Assembly (NCBI RefSeq): GCF_006861655.1
Contig: NZ_SESI01000001.1
Coordinates: forward strand, 570,328-634,327
Source of the DNA: Halonotius roseus
GTDB lineage: Archaea > Halobacteriota > Halobacteria > Halobacteriales > Haloferacaceae
Length of the DNA: 64,000 bases
Reading direction: 5' to 3'
The notes under the pieces are model-generated. The model saw only the letters and a list, made by a program, of their open reading frames with translations, searched no databases and was not told the DNA's origin. This document shows positions 43,892-53,393 of this stretch, in pieces. The position numbers were made by a program, and so were the translations under genes. Each line of letters opens with the position of its first letter. Position 1 is the stretch's first letter.

Positions 43892-44294
43892 ACCGGTGTG
43901 TGGGTCGCCGGGTGGAAAAGCGTCATCGATCAGTGAGTCGGGGGCAACGGAATTGGTTAGCGAGCCGACAGCGACAACATGGTTGGAAGAAACACAAGAA
44001 ATGAAAACACAGTCTCTGTTGAAATCCGCAGAAACGGATACGAACCGGGTGCTGAATGCAGAGGGTGACTTTAGCACGAGGTGGTAGTGTGAAACTCGTT
44101 CGGATTTCGGTATCTACGTGTGGCTCACCTAATTTGGGGCTGTGACATTCTCCCCGAGCAGTTGGTTATCAATATTCCCAGATTTGAGGGAATAGAATAC
44201 ATTCAGCTACTGGTTTTTTACTTTTGCTCTGAAGGGGGAACTAATATACCGCCTGCTGTTCGATACCCAATAAGGAGTAATCAGAGGTACCCCT
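43892..44294. other. left edge of the A+T-rich island; promoter of the two-gene unit
   Basis: Base composition drops here relative to the M29 gene. A 7-bp inverted repeat TATTCCC/GGGAATA is at 44173-44179 and 44188-44194. A CTAATATACC box lies at 44241-44250, about 45-50 bases before the first gene, which implies a short leader. GAGGT at 44284-44288, six bases before the ATG at 44295, is a good ribosome site, unlike the leaderless starts common elsewhere in this window. No coding frame is supported. Confidence 0.5.
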
Positions 44295-45392
44295 ATGCAC
44301 ATCCCCGAAGGACAATACACGCTCAAAGAGTTCTGCCGAGTCATCTTCGATTCACCAGAGCGTGTGCTCGAAGGGTACCACGGTCAACGAATCAAGTCCT
44401 TTCTCTACCTCTCCGACGAGGGGTGGCAAGATTACCTCAAACAACACTACGAGACCGAGGAGCTTGGGGACATCACGAAGTTCGTCGGCGAGTACCGGAA
44501 CAGGAAGGGCGTGGAGCAGCCAGCGAAGTTCTACCTTGGCCAATACAAGAACGACCTCCGGATGGTTTTGACTGCCGAAACCGAGGAGGCGATTCGACAG
44601 GCTCTACGTCCGGTCTCGGAGCACAGCGATTGCCTGTCGCCGATGCCGATTATGACTGAGGACTTCCAGACAATGAATGAGATCGTCCTCAGTACCTACG
44701 ACGATATGCGGATTTCCGAATTCAAATCGAAGCGGGTGCCAAGTCTTGCTGATGCTCGAACGCGCCCAGATGTTGATCGGGAAATCGAATACAAAGGCGG
44801 CGATGGACGAGATCGACTTGATGAGTTCCGCGACGAGTATGGCGTTGTCCCAACCCGCATTCAGTACGAACACGAAGATGTCTCTATTCGGATCGATACA
44901 TCCGGTAAATTCACACTCGAAACGGTCAACAAGGAGAGCTTCAACATACTGTTCGACCTCCTGAGCGAGGTTGTGGTGAACGTCCTCGAATTGCTGGATG
45001 TGGCAAACCAGATTAAGTTTGAGAAGCGGGAGGTGGTGCCGGGAAACCTGAGAGTGCAGGTGCCGGAGGTGAGTTCTGGTGAAATAGATTTTGATCAACA
45101 GGTGTCGTTGATGCAGGCTGAGAATTTTATCAAAGGAACAAAGAATAGTGATGACCTGAATTTCAGCTTCACCGATGTCACCAAGCAAGCAGGGTCGCTC
45201 GACTTCTCCGCGCAAGTCACCGACGAGAACCGAGGTTCTCTGTTCAATGTGAGTGCGACAGAAGAGTCGATGCGTATCGTCCCGAAACACGACTGTTCGT
45301 TCCCGTCTTTGGTTGAGTTCTACTTGGCCGTGATTCAGTTGTTGGATGGTGGCGCCGAGATGCGGCTGTATGAATCGCAATCAGCAGCATAA
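44295..45392 (+). CDS. unrecognised protein, first gene of the island pair
   Basis: A 365-residue soluble protein with no family I recognise. The N-terminal 110 residues are mixed helix/strand (YTLKEFCRVIFDSPERVLEG). From about residue 195 there is a strand-strand-helix unit (VSIRIDTSGKFTLETVNKES then ILFDLLSEVVVNVLELL), and a similar one occurs near the C-terminus (LFNVSATEESMRIVPKHD then LVEFYLAVIQLLDGG), hinting at an internal duplication. No catalytic motif is seen. It is followed three bases later by the nuclease-like gene, so they form one unit. Composition is far below core G+C: 35% in the 60 bases from 45121. Confidence 0.75.
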   Translation: MHIPEGQYTLKEFCRVIFDSPERVLEGYHGQRIKSFLYLSDEGWQDYLKQHYETEELGDITKFVGEYRNRKGVEQPAKFYLGQYKNDLRMVLTAETEEAIRQALRPVSEHSDCLSPMPIMTEDFQTMNEIVLSTYDDMRISEFKSKRVPSLADARTRPDVDREIEYKGGDGRDRLDEFRDEYGVVPTRIQYEHEDVSIRIDTSGKFTLETVNKESFNILFDLLSEVVVNVLELLDVANQIKFEKREVVPGNLRVQVPEVSSGEIDFDQQVSLMQAENFIKGTKNSDDLNFSFTDVTKQAGSLDFSAQVTDENRGSLFNVSATEESMRIVPKHDCSFPSLVEFYLAVIQLLDGGAEMRLYESQSAA

Positions 45393-45395
45393 CGC

Positions 45396-46523
45396 ATGAC
45401 GAATGTTAACCCTCCTGAATCGGTGCCAGAGGGTCAAAAAACAAAGTATCGTGGACTGTACGGCAAGTGTATCGAGCATAAGCTCGACACATTCCCCGAG
45501 CAGTCTAAGCGGGAAGACCTACTTGAGGAAATTAGTGTTCAGCGCAGACACCGGAAGCTAATCAGTTACTCTATCTTCCCGTTCGTACAGGAACGCCCAG
45601 CTGGTTATAAGTTCTTTACCGCGGAGCCTCTAGAGGAACTTGGCGTTCCGAACTTCGATTTCCTGTTGTGGAACCTAGATGGGAAGGTGATTTTCGGAGA
45701 GGCGAAGTCTTCCATCCCGGCGAGTGCCGACACAGTGGTGAACCAGCTCAAGGAACGTAAAGAGATTGCTGAAAAGCACAAGGAGCACATCGAAAACGAG
45801 TACCTCGGAAGTGAGATCGACCATATGGAGTTCGTGGTTTCGACTTATGTCAATCATGGAGACAAGATTGCGAAGGCCATCATCGAGCAAGGAGCCGAGT
45901 TCATCACGTGGGTTGTGGACGCTCATCACGACGAGCTGTGGATTCGGCAGGCGCGCCCAACCTCGTTTCCGGACAATTTGGATGCTGATGAGCCGGATGC
46001 GATGCTGGAGGAACTAGACCGGCGACACACGCACGACGTGTCGTCGCTAAACGCGGAGTTAGACCGAATAAAAACTAGTCTAGGGCAGGCAGATGTCTTA
46101 CCAACCGCGATTATCGTCGATCAGCTACGAGCTGTGGTACAAGCACGGCGCGTTGTGGGGCGTCACCCATGTGTTGACAGGACGGATATTGAGACGTACG
46201 TCTCGAACAGTTCGCTAAACTATACTGAAGAGCGTGTAGAGGGTATCGTTGATGACCTGATTGAAGCTGGGAAACGAATCAATTTCCTGTCTGAGTGGGA
46301 CGACGAGCGTGCCGACTTGAAATTGGTGTCGAACTATACAGCGAAAGACGACTTGGAGCAGGTGCTTGAGAATAAGTGGATTGACTGGCGAGTCGAAGGG
46401 ATGAAAGACAATCTTCGGGATCAGTGTGAGGAGCGGATTACTGCTGAGCTGGGCCGGCAGAGGCAGCTTGATGAATTCGATATGGATGTTCCAGCTAAAG
46501 AAACAGAGGAGAAGTCACAGTAA
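45396..46523 (+). CDS. PD-(D/E)xK nuclease-like protein with putative winged helix, second gene of the island pair
   Basis: A 375-residue protein. VPNFDFLLWNLDGKVIFGEAKSS at its core gives D88, E102 and K104 in the spacing of a PD-(D/E)xK endonuclease, with an upstream helix carrying E44/E45 and a following helix with a Gln (NQLKERKEI), as in Holliday-junction-resolvase-like and restriction folds. Residues about 230-315 resemble a winged helix (IVDQLRAVVQARRVVGRH, then VEGIVDDLIEAGKRI). The C-terminus is charged and helical. It is co-transcribed with the 365-residue partner. A DNA-cutting role with the partner as sensor or specificity factor is an inference. Confidence 0.75.
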   Translation: MTNVNPPESVPEGQKTKYRGLYGKCIEHKLDTFPEQSKREDLLEEISVQRRHRKLISYSIFPFVQERPAGYKFFTAEPLEELGVPNFDFLLWNLDGKVIFGEAKSSIPASADTVVNQLKERKEIAEKHKEHIENEYLGSEIDHMEFVVSTYVNHGDKIAKAIIEQGAEFITWVVDAHHDELWIRQARPTSFPDNLDADEPDAMLEELDRRHTHDVSSLNAELDRIKTSLGQADVLPTAIIVDQLRAVVQARRVVGRHPCVDRTDIETYVSNSSLNYTEERVEGIVDDLIEAGKRINFLSEWDDERADLKLVSNYTAKDDLEQVLENKWIDWRVEGMKDNLRDQCEERITAELGRQRQLDEFDMDVPAKETEEKSQ

Positions 46524-46842
46524 CTACCGGGCCGGTATATACCGTTCCAACCAGTTCGTTACGACAACGCGCCTGTAACCGACTTGCGCTCTGTATTCAG
46601 CAGTTGGCGAATTAATTTATACAATAGTTGATAGATAGCCGAGTGGCCGATACAGAGAATCGATGCAGCCCGACGATTATTTTTAGGTTTGGAATTAGTG
46701 ATCGAGGATAACGAGCCGACCAGCGCGGTGCTCGTCGTCGAACTCCCGTTGCACGTATATGGCGTGATGGTTTCGAGTCGGCGAGATCCGTTCATTCGCG
46801 TTCAGCGATGGCACAGAATGGCGCACACTATCGGAAAGATTC
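46524..46842. other. gene-free part of the island
   Basis: CGGTATATACCG at 46533-46544 is a perfect 12-bp palindrome ten bases after the nuclease-like gene. The rest has overlapping frames on both strands of 67-78 codons, none with recognisable domains. An A+T-rich stretch at 46610-46690 resembles decayed sequence. Possibly the remains of another gene, but I see no proof. Confidence 0.4.
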
Positions 46843-47241
46843 TCAAGCCGGTGTGGGAAGACTCGGGAGTTCATCGCCCGTGCGGCGTTGATACGCATAG
46901 TATGAGAGTACTGGAACTGAAATAAGAAACAGTTCTGTGAAGAGAATTCCTCCCAGGTGAACGACGCCTGAAACGCCCCAGAGGAGGCTCAGTAACCGCG
47001 CGCTATCCGTGTTGAGCGCCCACAGGTCTGCGAGCAAACAAACGAGGACAACGACCCCGACGAGAAGTCCGATCCAAAATGAGAGTGCTTGCAGAAGGAA
47101 CCAAACAGGGGCGATACCGGTAGTTGCGTCCGGTGATCGAGTCGTAAGCAGAAACCACCTCAGCGCGAAATCGGAGATCAACGTCATCAAAACCACTATC
47201 GGGAAGAGAAGAATCCCGTACCACCACGGAGACTGTGACAC
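46843..47241 (-). CDS. island membrane protein, four helices
   Basis: A 132-residue protein starting with GTG at 47241. Four hydrophobic segments are WYGILLFPIVVLMTLISDFA, VWFLLQALSFWIGLLVGVVV, RLLSLLWGVSGVVHLGGILF and ELFLISVPVLSYYAY. No known family. A TTTATAC box centred about 26 bases upstream supports this start and a leaderless message. It is convergent with the nuclease-like gene and belongs to the A+T-richer island; membrane partners are common in defence loci, but no link is shown. Confidence 0.65.
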   Translation of the reverse strand: MSQSPWWYGILLFPIVVLMTLISDFALRWFLLTTRSPDATTGIAPVWFLLQALSFWIGLLVGVVVLVCLLADLWALNTDSARLLSLLWGVSGVVHLGGILFTELFLISVPVLSYYAYQRRTGDELPSLPTPA

Positions 47242-47586
47242 GTCTCGTGGTTGCAGCTGAGTCGTATAAAATGACCGAAAGGTGGTATTCGGTTCGCTGG
47301 CCGTCCGCGGGGGCTATATCGGCGGGGGATTCGCGGCGGATCGAGCAGTCGGATCTCCGATTGTCAGCTTCACATTGATTCGGATGAGCCAACTAGGCAG
47401 TAGACCTCCGTAGTCAGCAGACCAATAAGAGCTACTCAACCGATGACAGCAGCTAAGACAATGAGCGACGAACCGGACGCCAAGACGACAAATCGAGTTG
47501 TAGACCTACTAGATAGCTAATCTTTACCCCCCATTTCTCAGTCGTCGTCGGAATGCTTTTAGCGAATCGTAGGCCAAACAGGCGTA
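47242..47586. other. right edge of the island before alaS
   Basis: Holds the minus-strand promoter of the membrane gene (TTTATAC, 47264-47270) and a 19-codon frame at 47461-47520 (MSDEPDAKTTNRVVDLLDS). That frame looks like the N-terminus of a haloarchaeal protein cut short, so it may be the stump of a gene removed when the island formed. G+C is intermediate. GCTTTTAG about 33 bases before alaS may be its promoter. Confidence 0.45.
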
Positions 47587-50355
47587 ATGAGTGATCTCGA
47601 AGCGGAGTACCGTCTCGATTATTTTGCGGAGGAAGATTTCGCCCGAAAGGAGTGTCCCTCCTGTGGGGCGCACTTCTGGACACGCGACCACGATCGAGAG
47701 CTCTGCGGGGAGCCACCGTGTGAGGATTACCGATTCATCGGCGAGGAAAGCTTCGCGGAGCCACACAGCCTCGAAGCAATGCGAGAGGCCTTCCTCTCGT
47801 ATTTCGAGGACAACGGCCACGAGCGCATCGCACCCTACCCGGTCGCCGCCAACCGCTGGCGCGACGACGTGCTGTTGACGCAGGCGTCGATCTACGACTT
47901 CCAGCCGCTGGTCACCAGCGGGCAGACACCACCGCCAGCCAACCCGCTCTGTATCAGCCAGCCCTGTATCCGAATGCAGGATATCGACAACGTCGGCAAA
48001 ACGGGCCGGCACACGATGGCCTTCGAGATGATGGGCCACCACGCGTTCAACGTCCGGGAGGACGCCGAGGAGGAGTACGCCTACGAGGGCGAGGTCTACT
48101 GGAAGGACGAAACCGTCGAATTCTGTGACGGCCTCTTCGAATCTTTGGGTGCCGATCTCGATGAGATCACCTACATCGAGGATCCGTGGGTCGGCGGCGG
48201 CAACGCCGGGCCGGCCATCGAGGTCATCTACAAGGGCGCGGAGCTAGCGACGCTGGTCTTCATGTGTATGGAGCAGGATCCCGACGGCGACTACGAGATG
48301 AAGGACGGCAACACCTACTCCTTCATGGACACCTACGTCGTCGACACCGGCTACGGGCTCGAACGCTGGACGTGGATGAGCCAGGGGACGCCAACCGTCT
48401 ACGAGGCGGTCTACCCCGAGATGATCTCGGTGCTCAAGGAACACGCCGGGATCGATCACACCGACGACGAAGCCGAATTGATCCACCGCACCGCCAAGCT
48501 CGCCGGCCGGATGGATATCGACGAGGCCGAGGATATGGCGACCGCCCGCCGGGAGATCGCCGACCGCCTCGATGTCGACGTCGAGAAGCTCACCGCGCTG
48601 ATGGAGCCACTGGAGGATATCTACGCCATCGCCGACCACTGCCGCGCCCTCGCCTACATGTTCGGCGACGAGATCGTCCCCTCGAACGTCGGCACCGGCT
48701 ACCTCGCGCGGATGGTGCTGCGCCGTACCAAACGCCTCGTCGACAACGTCGGCATCGATGCACCCCTTGACGAGCTTGTCGACATGCAGGCCGAGCGACT
48801 GGGCTATGAAAACCGAGATACGATCCGCGAGATCGTCCGCACCGAGGAGGCGAAATACCGCGACACCCTAGAGCGGGGCGGTCGCAAGGTCGAACAGCTC
48901 GCCGCCGAGTACGCCGACAGCGACGAGCCGATCCCGACCGAACAGCTGCTCGAACTGTACGACTCCCACGGCATCCAGCCGGATATGGTCGCCGAGATCG
49001 CCGCCGACACCAACGCCACCGTCGAGGTGCCCGACGACTTCTACTCGCTGGTGGCCGCACGCCACGATGACGCCGGCGACGACGCCGGCGACGCCGACCG
49101 CGACGAGCGGTTTGCCGACCTCCCCGAGACAGAGAAGCTCTACTACGACAACCAGGAGCGCACCGAGTTCGAGGCCGTCGTCATCGACGTGTTTGAGGCC
49201 GAGGATGGGTACGATGTCGTCCTCGATCAGACGATGTTCTACCCCGAGGGCGGCGGCCAGCCCGCCGACCACGGGACGCTCGCCAGCGATGAGACGGTCG
49301 CGGAGGTCACCGATGTCCAGCTCGTCGACGACGTGGTGCTCCACCGCACCGACAGCGACCCCGGCAAAGGCGAGTTCGTCCGCGGACAGATCGACGCCGA
49401 CCGCCGCCGGCAACTGATGGCCCACCACACCGCGACCCACATCATCGGCCACGCAACCCGGCAGGTCGTCGGCGACCACATCCGGCAGGCCGGAGCCCAG
49501 AAGAGCACCGACTCCGCCCGCCTCGATGTGCGACACTACGATCGATTGAGCCGCGAGGAGATCAAGGAGATCGAACGCGTCGCCAACGAGATGGTGCGGG
49601 CAAACCACTCGGTCAGCCAGGAGTGGCCCCACCGAAACGACGCCGAGGCCGAGTACGGCTTCGATCTCTATCAGGGCGGGATCCCGCCGGGAACCAACAT
49701 CCGACTGATCCACGTCGGCGACGACGTCCAGGCCTGTGGTGGCACTCACGTCAGTCGAACCGGCGAGATCGGCGCGATCAAAATTCTCTCGACGGAGCCG
49801 GTACAGGACGGGATCGAGCGGATCACCTTCGCCGCCGGCGAGGCCGCAATCGAGGCAACCCAAGCCACCGAGGACGCGCTCTACGACGCCGCCGAGATCC
49901 TCGATGTTAACCCCGAGGATGTCCCCGACACCGCCGAGCGGTTCTTCACCGAGTGGAAACAGCGCGGCAAGGAACTCGACCGGCTCAAAGACGAGCTCGC
50001 GGAGGTGCGGGCGACCGCCGGAGCCGAGGAAGTCGAGATCGACGGCCAGTCGGTCGTCGTCCAGCGACTCGACAGCGATATCGATGAGCTCCGGGCGACC
50101 GCCAACGCCCTCGTCGATGAGGGGTCGGTCGCCGTCCTCGGCAGCGGCGCGGGCGAGAGCGCGCAGTTCGTCGTTGGCGTCCCCGATGACGCCGGGATCA
50201 ACGCCGGCGAGGTCGTCGGCGAACTCGCCGGCCGCGTCGGCGGCGGCGGTGGCGGCCCGCCGGATTTCGCACAAGGCGGCGGCCCGAATGTCGACGCGCT
50301 GGATGACGCGCTTGCGGACGCCCCGGAGATCCTGCGTGGCGTGTTGAACGCCTGA
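47587..50355 (+). CDS. alaS: alanyl-tRNA synthetase
   Basis: A 922-residue class II synthetase of the archaeal type. The N-terminus has the archaeal zinc-binding insert ([16 protein letters not shown]) and catalytic motifs ([30 protein letters not shown]). The editing domain shows [14 protein letters not shown] and [13 protein letters not shown], its metal site. The C-terminal oligomerisation region ends in a Gly-rich stretch. It starts the core genome region to the right of the island. Confidence 0.97.
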   Translation: MSDLEAEYRLDYFAEEDFARKECPSCGAHFWTRDHDRELCGEPPCEDYRFIGEESFAEPHSLEAMREAFLSYFEDNGHERIAPYPVAANRWRDDVLLTQASIYDFQPLVTSGQTPPPANPLCISQPCIRMQDIDNVGKTGRHTMAFEMMGHHAFNVREDAEEEYAYEGEVYWKDETVEFCDGLFESLGADLDEITYIEDPWVGGGNAGPAIEVIYKGAELATLVFMCMEQDPDGDYEMKDGNTYSFMDTYVVDTGYGLERWTWMSQGTPTVYEAVYPEMISVLKEHAGIDHTDDEAELIHRTAKLAGRMDIDEAEDMATARREIADRLDVDVEKLTALMEPLEDIYAIADHCRALAYMFGDEIVPSNVGTGYLARMVLRRTKRLVDNVGIDAPLDELVDMQAERLGYENRDTIREIVRTEEAKYRDTLERGGRKVEQLAAEYADSDEPIPTEQLLELYDSHGIQPDMVAEIAADTNATVEVPDDFYSLVAARHDDAGDDAGDADRDERFADLPETEKLYYDNQERTEFEAVVIDVFEAEDGYDVVLDQTMFYPEGGGQPADHGTLASDETVAEVTDVQLVDDVVLHRTDSDPGKGEFVRGQIDADRRRQLMAHHTATHIIGHATRQVVGDHIRQAGAQKSTDSARLDVRHYDRLSREEIKEIERVANEMVRANHSVSQEWPHRNDAEAEYGFDLYQGGIPPGTNIRLIHVGDDVQACGGTHVSRTGEIGAIKILSTEPVQDGIERITFAAGEAAIEATQATEDALYDAAEILDVNPEDVPDTAERFFTEWKQRGKELDRLKDELAEVRATAGAEEVEIDGQSVVVQRLDSDIDELRATANALVDEGSVAVLGSGAGESAQFVVGVPDDAGINAGEVVGELAGRVGGGGGGPPDFAQGGGPNVDALDDALADAPEILRGVLNA

Positions 50356-50360
50356 GATCG

Positions 50361-50600
50361 ATGCAGCTATCGCAGCTGATTCGGATCGACAACGGTCGGT
50401 GGACAGGCGTCTTCGGCGGTGTTGCCGGCGGGGTCGCCGCAACGGTCGTTCCGCAGTTGTCAACACTGTCGTCCGACCGAGTAGCCCTGCTCGGCGGGCT
50501 GTTGACCCTCGTGGTGTTTCTGTTGTTGGTGGTAGTGGCAAACCTCGCAGGTGTGCTGCCAACGAATGCTCAAGACAACGAGACAACGGGCAGCAGCTAA
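50361..50600 (+). CDS. small membrane protein, two helices
   Basis: A 79-residue protein with one weak hydrophobic segment (GVFGGVAGGVAATVVPQL) and one strong one (LLGGLLTLVVFLLLVVVANLAGVL), ending in a polar tail. It begins five bases after the alaS stop and may be translated from the same message. Function unknown. Confidence 0.6.
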   Translation: MQLSQLIRIDNGRWTGVFGGVAGGVAATVVPQLSTLSSDRVALLGGLLTLVVFLLLVVVANLAGVLPTNAQDNETTGSS

Positions 50601-50606
50601 CCCGAG

Positions 50607-51281
50607 TCAGTCGTCGGCGCGAGCTTTGTTGAACCGGTCAGCCGGGAGTTTGAGATCGGCGAGGTCGTCGCGTTTTTCGAGATTGTAGACGACCTCTAAG
50701 GAGTCACTTTCCGGTTTGCCGTTACAGGAGAGCCGGATCCCCTCATCGGTGAGTTCCTCGGGTAGAATGTGATCGACGAGCTGTGAGAGTTCGCCATCAG
50801 TAACAGCGACCGCACAGTTCGCACACGCCCCGCCGCGGCAGGCAAACGGCCAGGCGTGACCGCTGGCCTCGGCGGCGTCAAGCAAGCTCTGTTCGTCGTC
50901 GACGGTGAACTGGCCGTAATCGACCGCATCGAGATCGGCGGCTGCGGCCTTCTCAAACAGATCGTCGTCATCGAGCGACCAGCCGTGGTCGGCCAACACC
51001 GCGTAGTTGAGATAGGTGACCTCGGTATCGGGCTCGGGCTGTGTTGTTGGATCTGCGGCCGCCGGATCACGGGCTTCCGCGCCGAGATCGTCGACAAATG
51101 ACTCGGTGTCGTCGTCGACATCGCCAGCCTGGATCGCCTCGTAAGCGTCTTTGACCCGTTTGAACTCAGCATCGCTACCGCCGCGATCAGGGTGGGTTTC
51201 CTTTGCCCGACGGCGGTAGGCCCGCTTGATTGTCTCGTCGTCGGCATCGCGGTCAACACCGAGCACCGCAAACGGATCCAT
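50607..51281 (-). CDS. J-domain fused to plant-type [2Fe-2S] ferredoxin
   Basis: A 224-residue protein. Residues 1-52 are a DnaJ J domain with the HPD motif at 30-32. An acidic linker follows, and residues 85-215 form a [2Fe-2S] ferredoxin with cysteines C148, C153, C156 and C186, the C-x4-C-x2-C-x29-C pattern. The J domain could recruit DnaK to a redox client or aid cluster assembly. ATG at 51281 is preferred over an upstream TTG. Convergent with the small membrane protein gene. Confidence 0.88.
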   Translation of the reverse strand: MDPFAVLGVDRDADDETIKRAYRRRAKETHPDRGGSDAEFKRVKDAYEAIQAGDVDDDTESFVDDLGAEARDPAAADPTTQPEPDTEVTYLNYAVLADHGWSLDDDDLFEKAAAADLDAVDYGQFTVDDEQSLLDAAEASGHAWPFACRGGACANCAVAVTDGELSQLVDHILPEELTDEGIRLSCNGKPESDSLEVVYNLEKRDDLADLKLPADRFNKARADD

Positions 51282-51405
51282 TGATGCCAAATGGTAGGCG
51301 ATAGACGGGGATTAAACGTTCGCTCACAGCCGATCGGTGCCGAAGAGTCACACGCGAAAATCGGGAGTCGCGCCCTTTTCGTAGCTGGCCGATCGGTCTC
51401 CAAGT

Positions 51406-52191
51406 ATGCCTTCTGTCGACGTCGATGGCTGTGCGATCCACTACACGCAGGCCGGCGAGAACCCCGACGCGCCAGCCGTTGTCTTCCTCGGCGGTCTCGG
51501 CTTCGGTGCCTGGGGGTGGAGCTGGCAGTACGGCGCGCTCGCCGGCCCCTGCCGGGTCGTCGTCATCGACACCCGCGGAGCAGGCCGCTCGGACGCCCCC
51601 GATGGCCCCTACGCGATGGCCGACCTCGTGGGCGATCTCGAGGCCGTCTTGGCCGACTGCAACATCCGAACAGCCCATCTCGTCGGCTGCGGGCTGGGCG
51701 GTGCGGTCGCGTTGGCGGCCGCCCGGCGGACAAACCGCGCGGAAAGCCTCACGCTGATCGGAACACCACCAAGCGGTGAGGCGTTCGATCCCGAGCCACT
51801 CAGCGCCGATCCGACCGACGAGTCGGCCCTACGGGCGTCGACCATGAGCCTGCTGTCGACGGCGTTTTGTGAGCGTGAGGACGCGCCGATCGAGCAGATC
51901 ATCGAGTGGCGACGCGAGGAGGATGCGACGCCGGCCGCCCGAGAGGCCCAACTGGCTGCACTGGACGGGTTCGATCCCGAGCCGCTGTATGAGCTGACGC
52001 TCCCGGTTCGGGTCGTTGCCGGCGGGGCTGATCCGGTTGTCGACCCCGAGGCGTGTCGGCGGCTGGCCGAGGAGTTACCGAACGGGGAGTTCACGTCGTA
52101 TCCGGAGGCGAGCCACCTCGTAACGATCGAGCGGTCGGCCGCGCTCAACGACGTTCTGCTTGGGTTTATCGAGTCAGTCGACGATCGCTGA
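51406..52191 (+). CDS. alpha/beta-hydrolase-fold protein lacking the serine nucleophile
   Basis: A 261-residue protein with the alpha/beta-hydrolase plan: oxyanion-region strand VVFLGGLGFGAWGWSW, VIDTRGAGRSDAPDG, elbow LVGCGLGGAVAL, and acid and base strands VVAGGADPVVDPE (D209) and YPEASHLVTIE (H237). The nucleophile position in the usual GxSxG elbow is G96, with C95 just before it. Classical serine hydrolysis is therefore unlikely unless C95 substitutes. It may be a non-hydrolytic relative. Confidence 0.82.
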   Translation: MPSVDVDGCAIHYTQAGENPDAPAVVFLGGLGFGAWGWSWQYGALAGPCRVVVIDTRGAGRSDAPDGPYAMADLVGDLEAVLADCNIRTAHLVGCGLGGAVALAAARRTNRAESLTLIGTPPSGEAFDPEPLSADPTDESALRASTMSLLSTAFCEREDAPIEQIIEWRREEDATPAAREAQLAALDGFDPEPLYELTLPVRVVAGGADPVVDPEACRRLAEELPNGEFTSYPEASHLVTIERSAALNDVLLGFIESVDDR

Positions 52192-52316
52192 TTGTCGGCT
52201 GTCACGGCTGTTCGTCGGCGAATCAACGCGATCGAAGGAGTCACGCCGACCCGAGGGAGCGGCAGCCCTCGCGGGCGACGCAAGGCACTTGTCGCCGGAC
52301 GACCGAGGGGACGCCA

Positions 52317-53033
52317 ATGCGACGACCGCGGATCGCGCTGCTGGAGGCAGCGCACAACGACGACAACAATATCCGAAACTTCCGGCGGGAACTCGACGCC
52401 GATCTCGTCGAGTTCGACGCCGCCAACGGCGACCTTCCGGCCTCGACGGCCGGCTACGACGCTATCGTCATCACCGGCTCGCGGGCCTCTGTCTACTGGG
52501 ACGAAACATGGATCGATCCGCTGATCGAGTTTATTTCGAGGGCGGTCGACGACGGCCTCCCAGCACTCGGTGTGTGTTACGGCCACCAAGCACTCGCGGA
52601 GGCGTTGGGCGGTCGAGTTGCCGGGATGGACGACTTCGAGTTGGGGTACAACGAGATCGAACGCGTTGGCGACGACGAACTGTTCGCGGGGATCGACGAG
52701 CGGTTCACCGTCTTCACGAGCCACGGCGACACGGTCGTCGACCTCCCGCCGGGGGCGGAGCTGCTGGCGCGCAACGACCACGGCGTCCACGCCTTCCGGA
52801 AGGGCCACGCCTGGGGCGTCCAGTTCCATCCGGAGTACGATATGCAGACCGCCCGCGAGATCGCCGAGGACAAACGCGAACAGGTCGGCGACGCGGGGGT
52901 CGACGCCGTCTTGGAGTCGATCACCTCCGACAACTACGAGGCGGCCTGTGAGGCCAAAGGGCTCTTCGAGAATTTCACTCAGTATGTTCGTGAGGTCACC
53001 GCCGAGAAGAACCGCGCCGAGGCCACAGCCTGA
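52317..53033 (+). CDS. class I glutamine amidotransferase (GMP synthase-like)
   Basis: A 238-residue protein. The catalytic cysteine is in LPALGVCYGHQALAEALGG, and the His/Glu pair is in WGVQFHPEYD. Single-domain proteins of this kind donate ammonia from glutamine to an unknown acceptor or act as peptidase-like hydrolases. No synthetase partner is adjacent. ATG at 52317 is chosen; the longer frame overlaps the previous gene. Confidence 0.85.
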   Translation: MRRPRIALLEAAHNDDNNIRNFRRELDADLVEFDAANGDLPASTAGYDAIVITGSRASVYWDETWIDPLIEFISRAVDDGLPALGVCYGHQALAEALGGRVAGMDDFELGYNEIERVGDDELFAGIDERFTVFTSHGDTVVDLPPGAELLARNDHGVHAFRKGHAWGVQFHPEYDMQTAREIAEDKREQVGDAGVDAVLESITSDNYEAACEAKGLFENFTQYVREVTAEKNRAEATA

Positions 53034-53061
53034 CGGCGCGTTTAAGTTGTTGACAGCCTGA

Positions 53062-53391
<330 letters not shown>

Positions 53392-53393
53392 GG

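Noticed and set aside
44173..44194. Intrinsic terminator hairpin
   Set aside because: The 7-bp inverted repeat has no following T-run in the right place and lies in a promoter region; an operator is as likely.
46689..46925. Plus-strand 78-codon frame and overlapping minus-strand 67-codon frame (46695-46898)
   Set aside because: Neither shows a domain, a promoter or a preferred codon pattern; both could be relics but cannot be supported.
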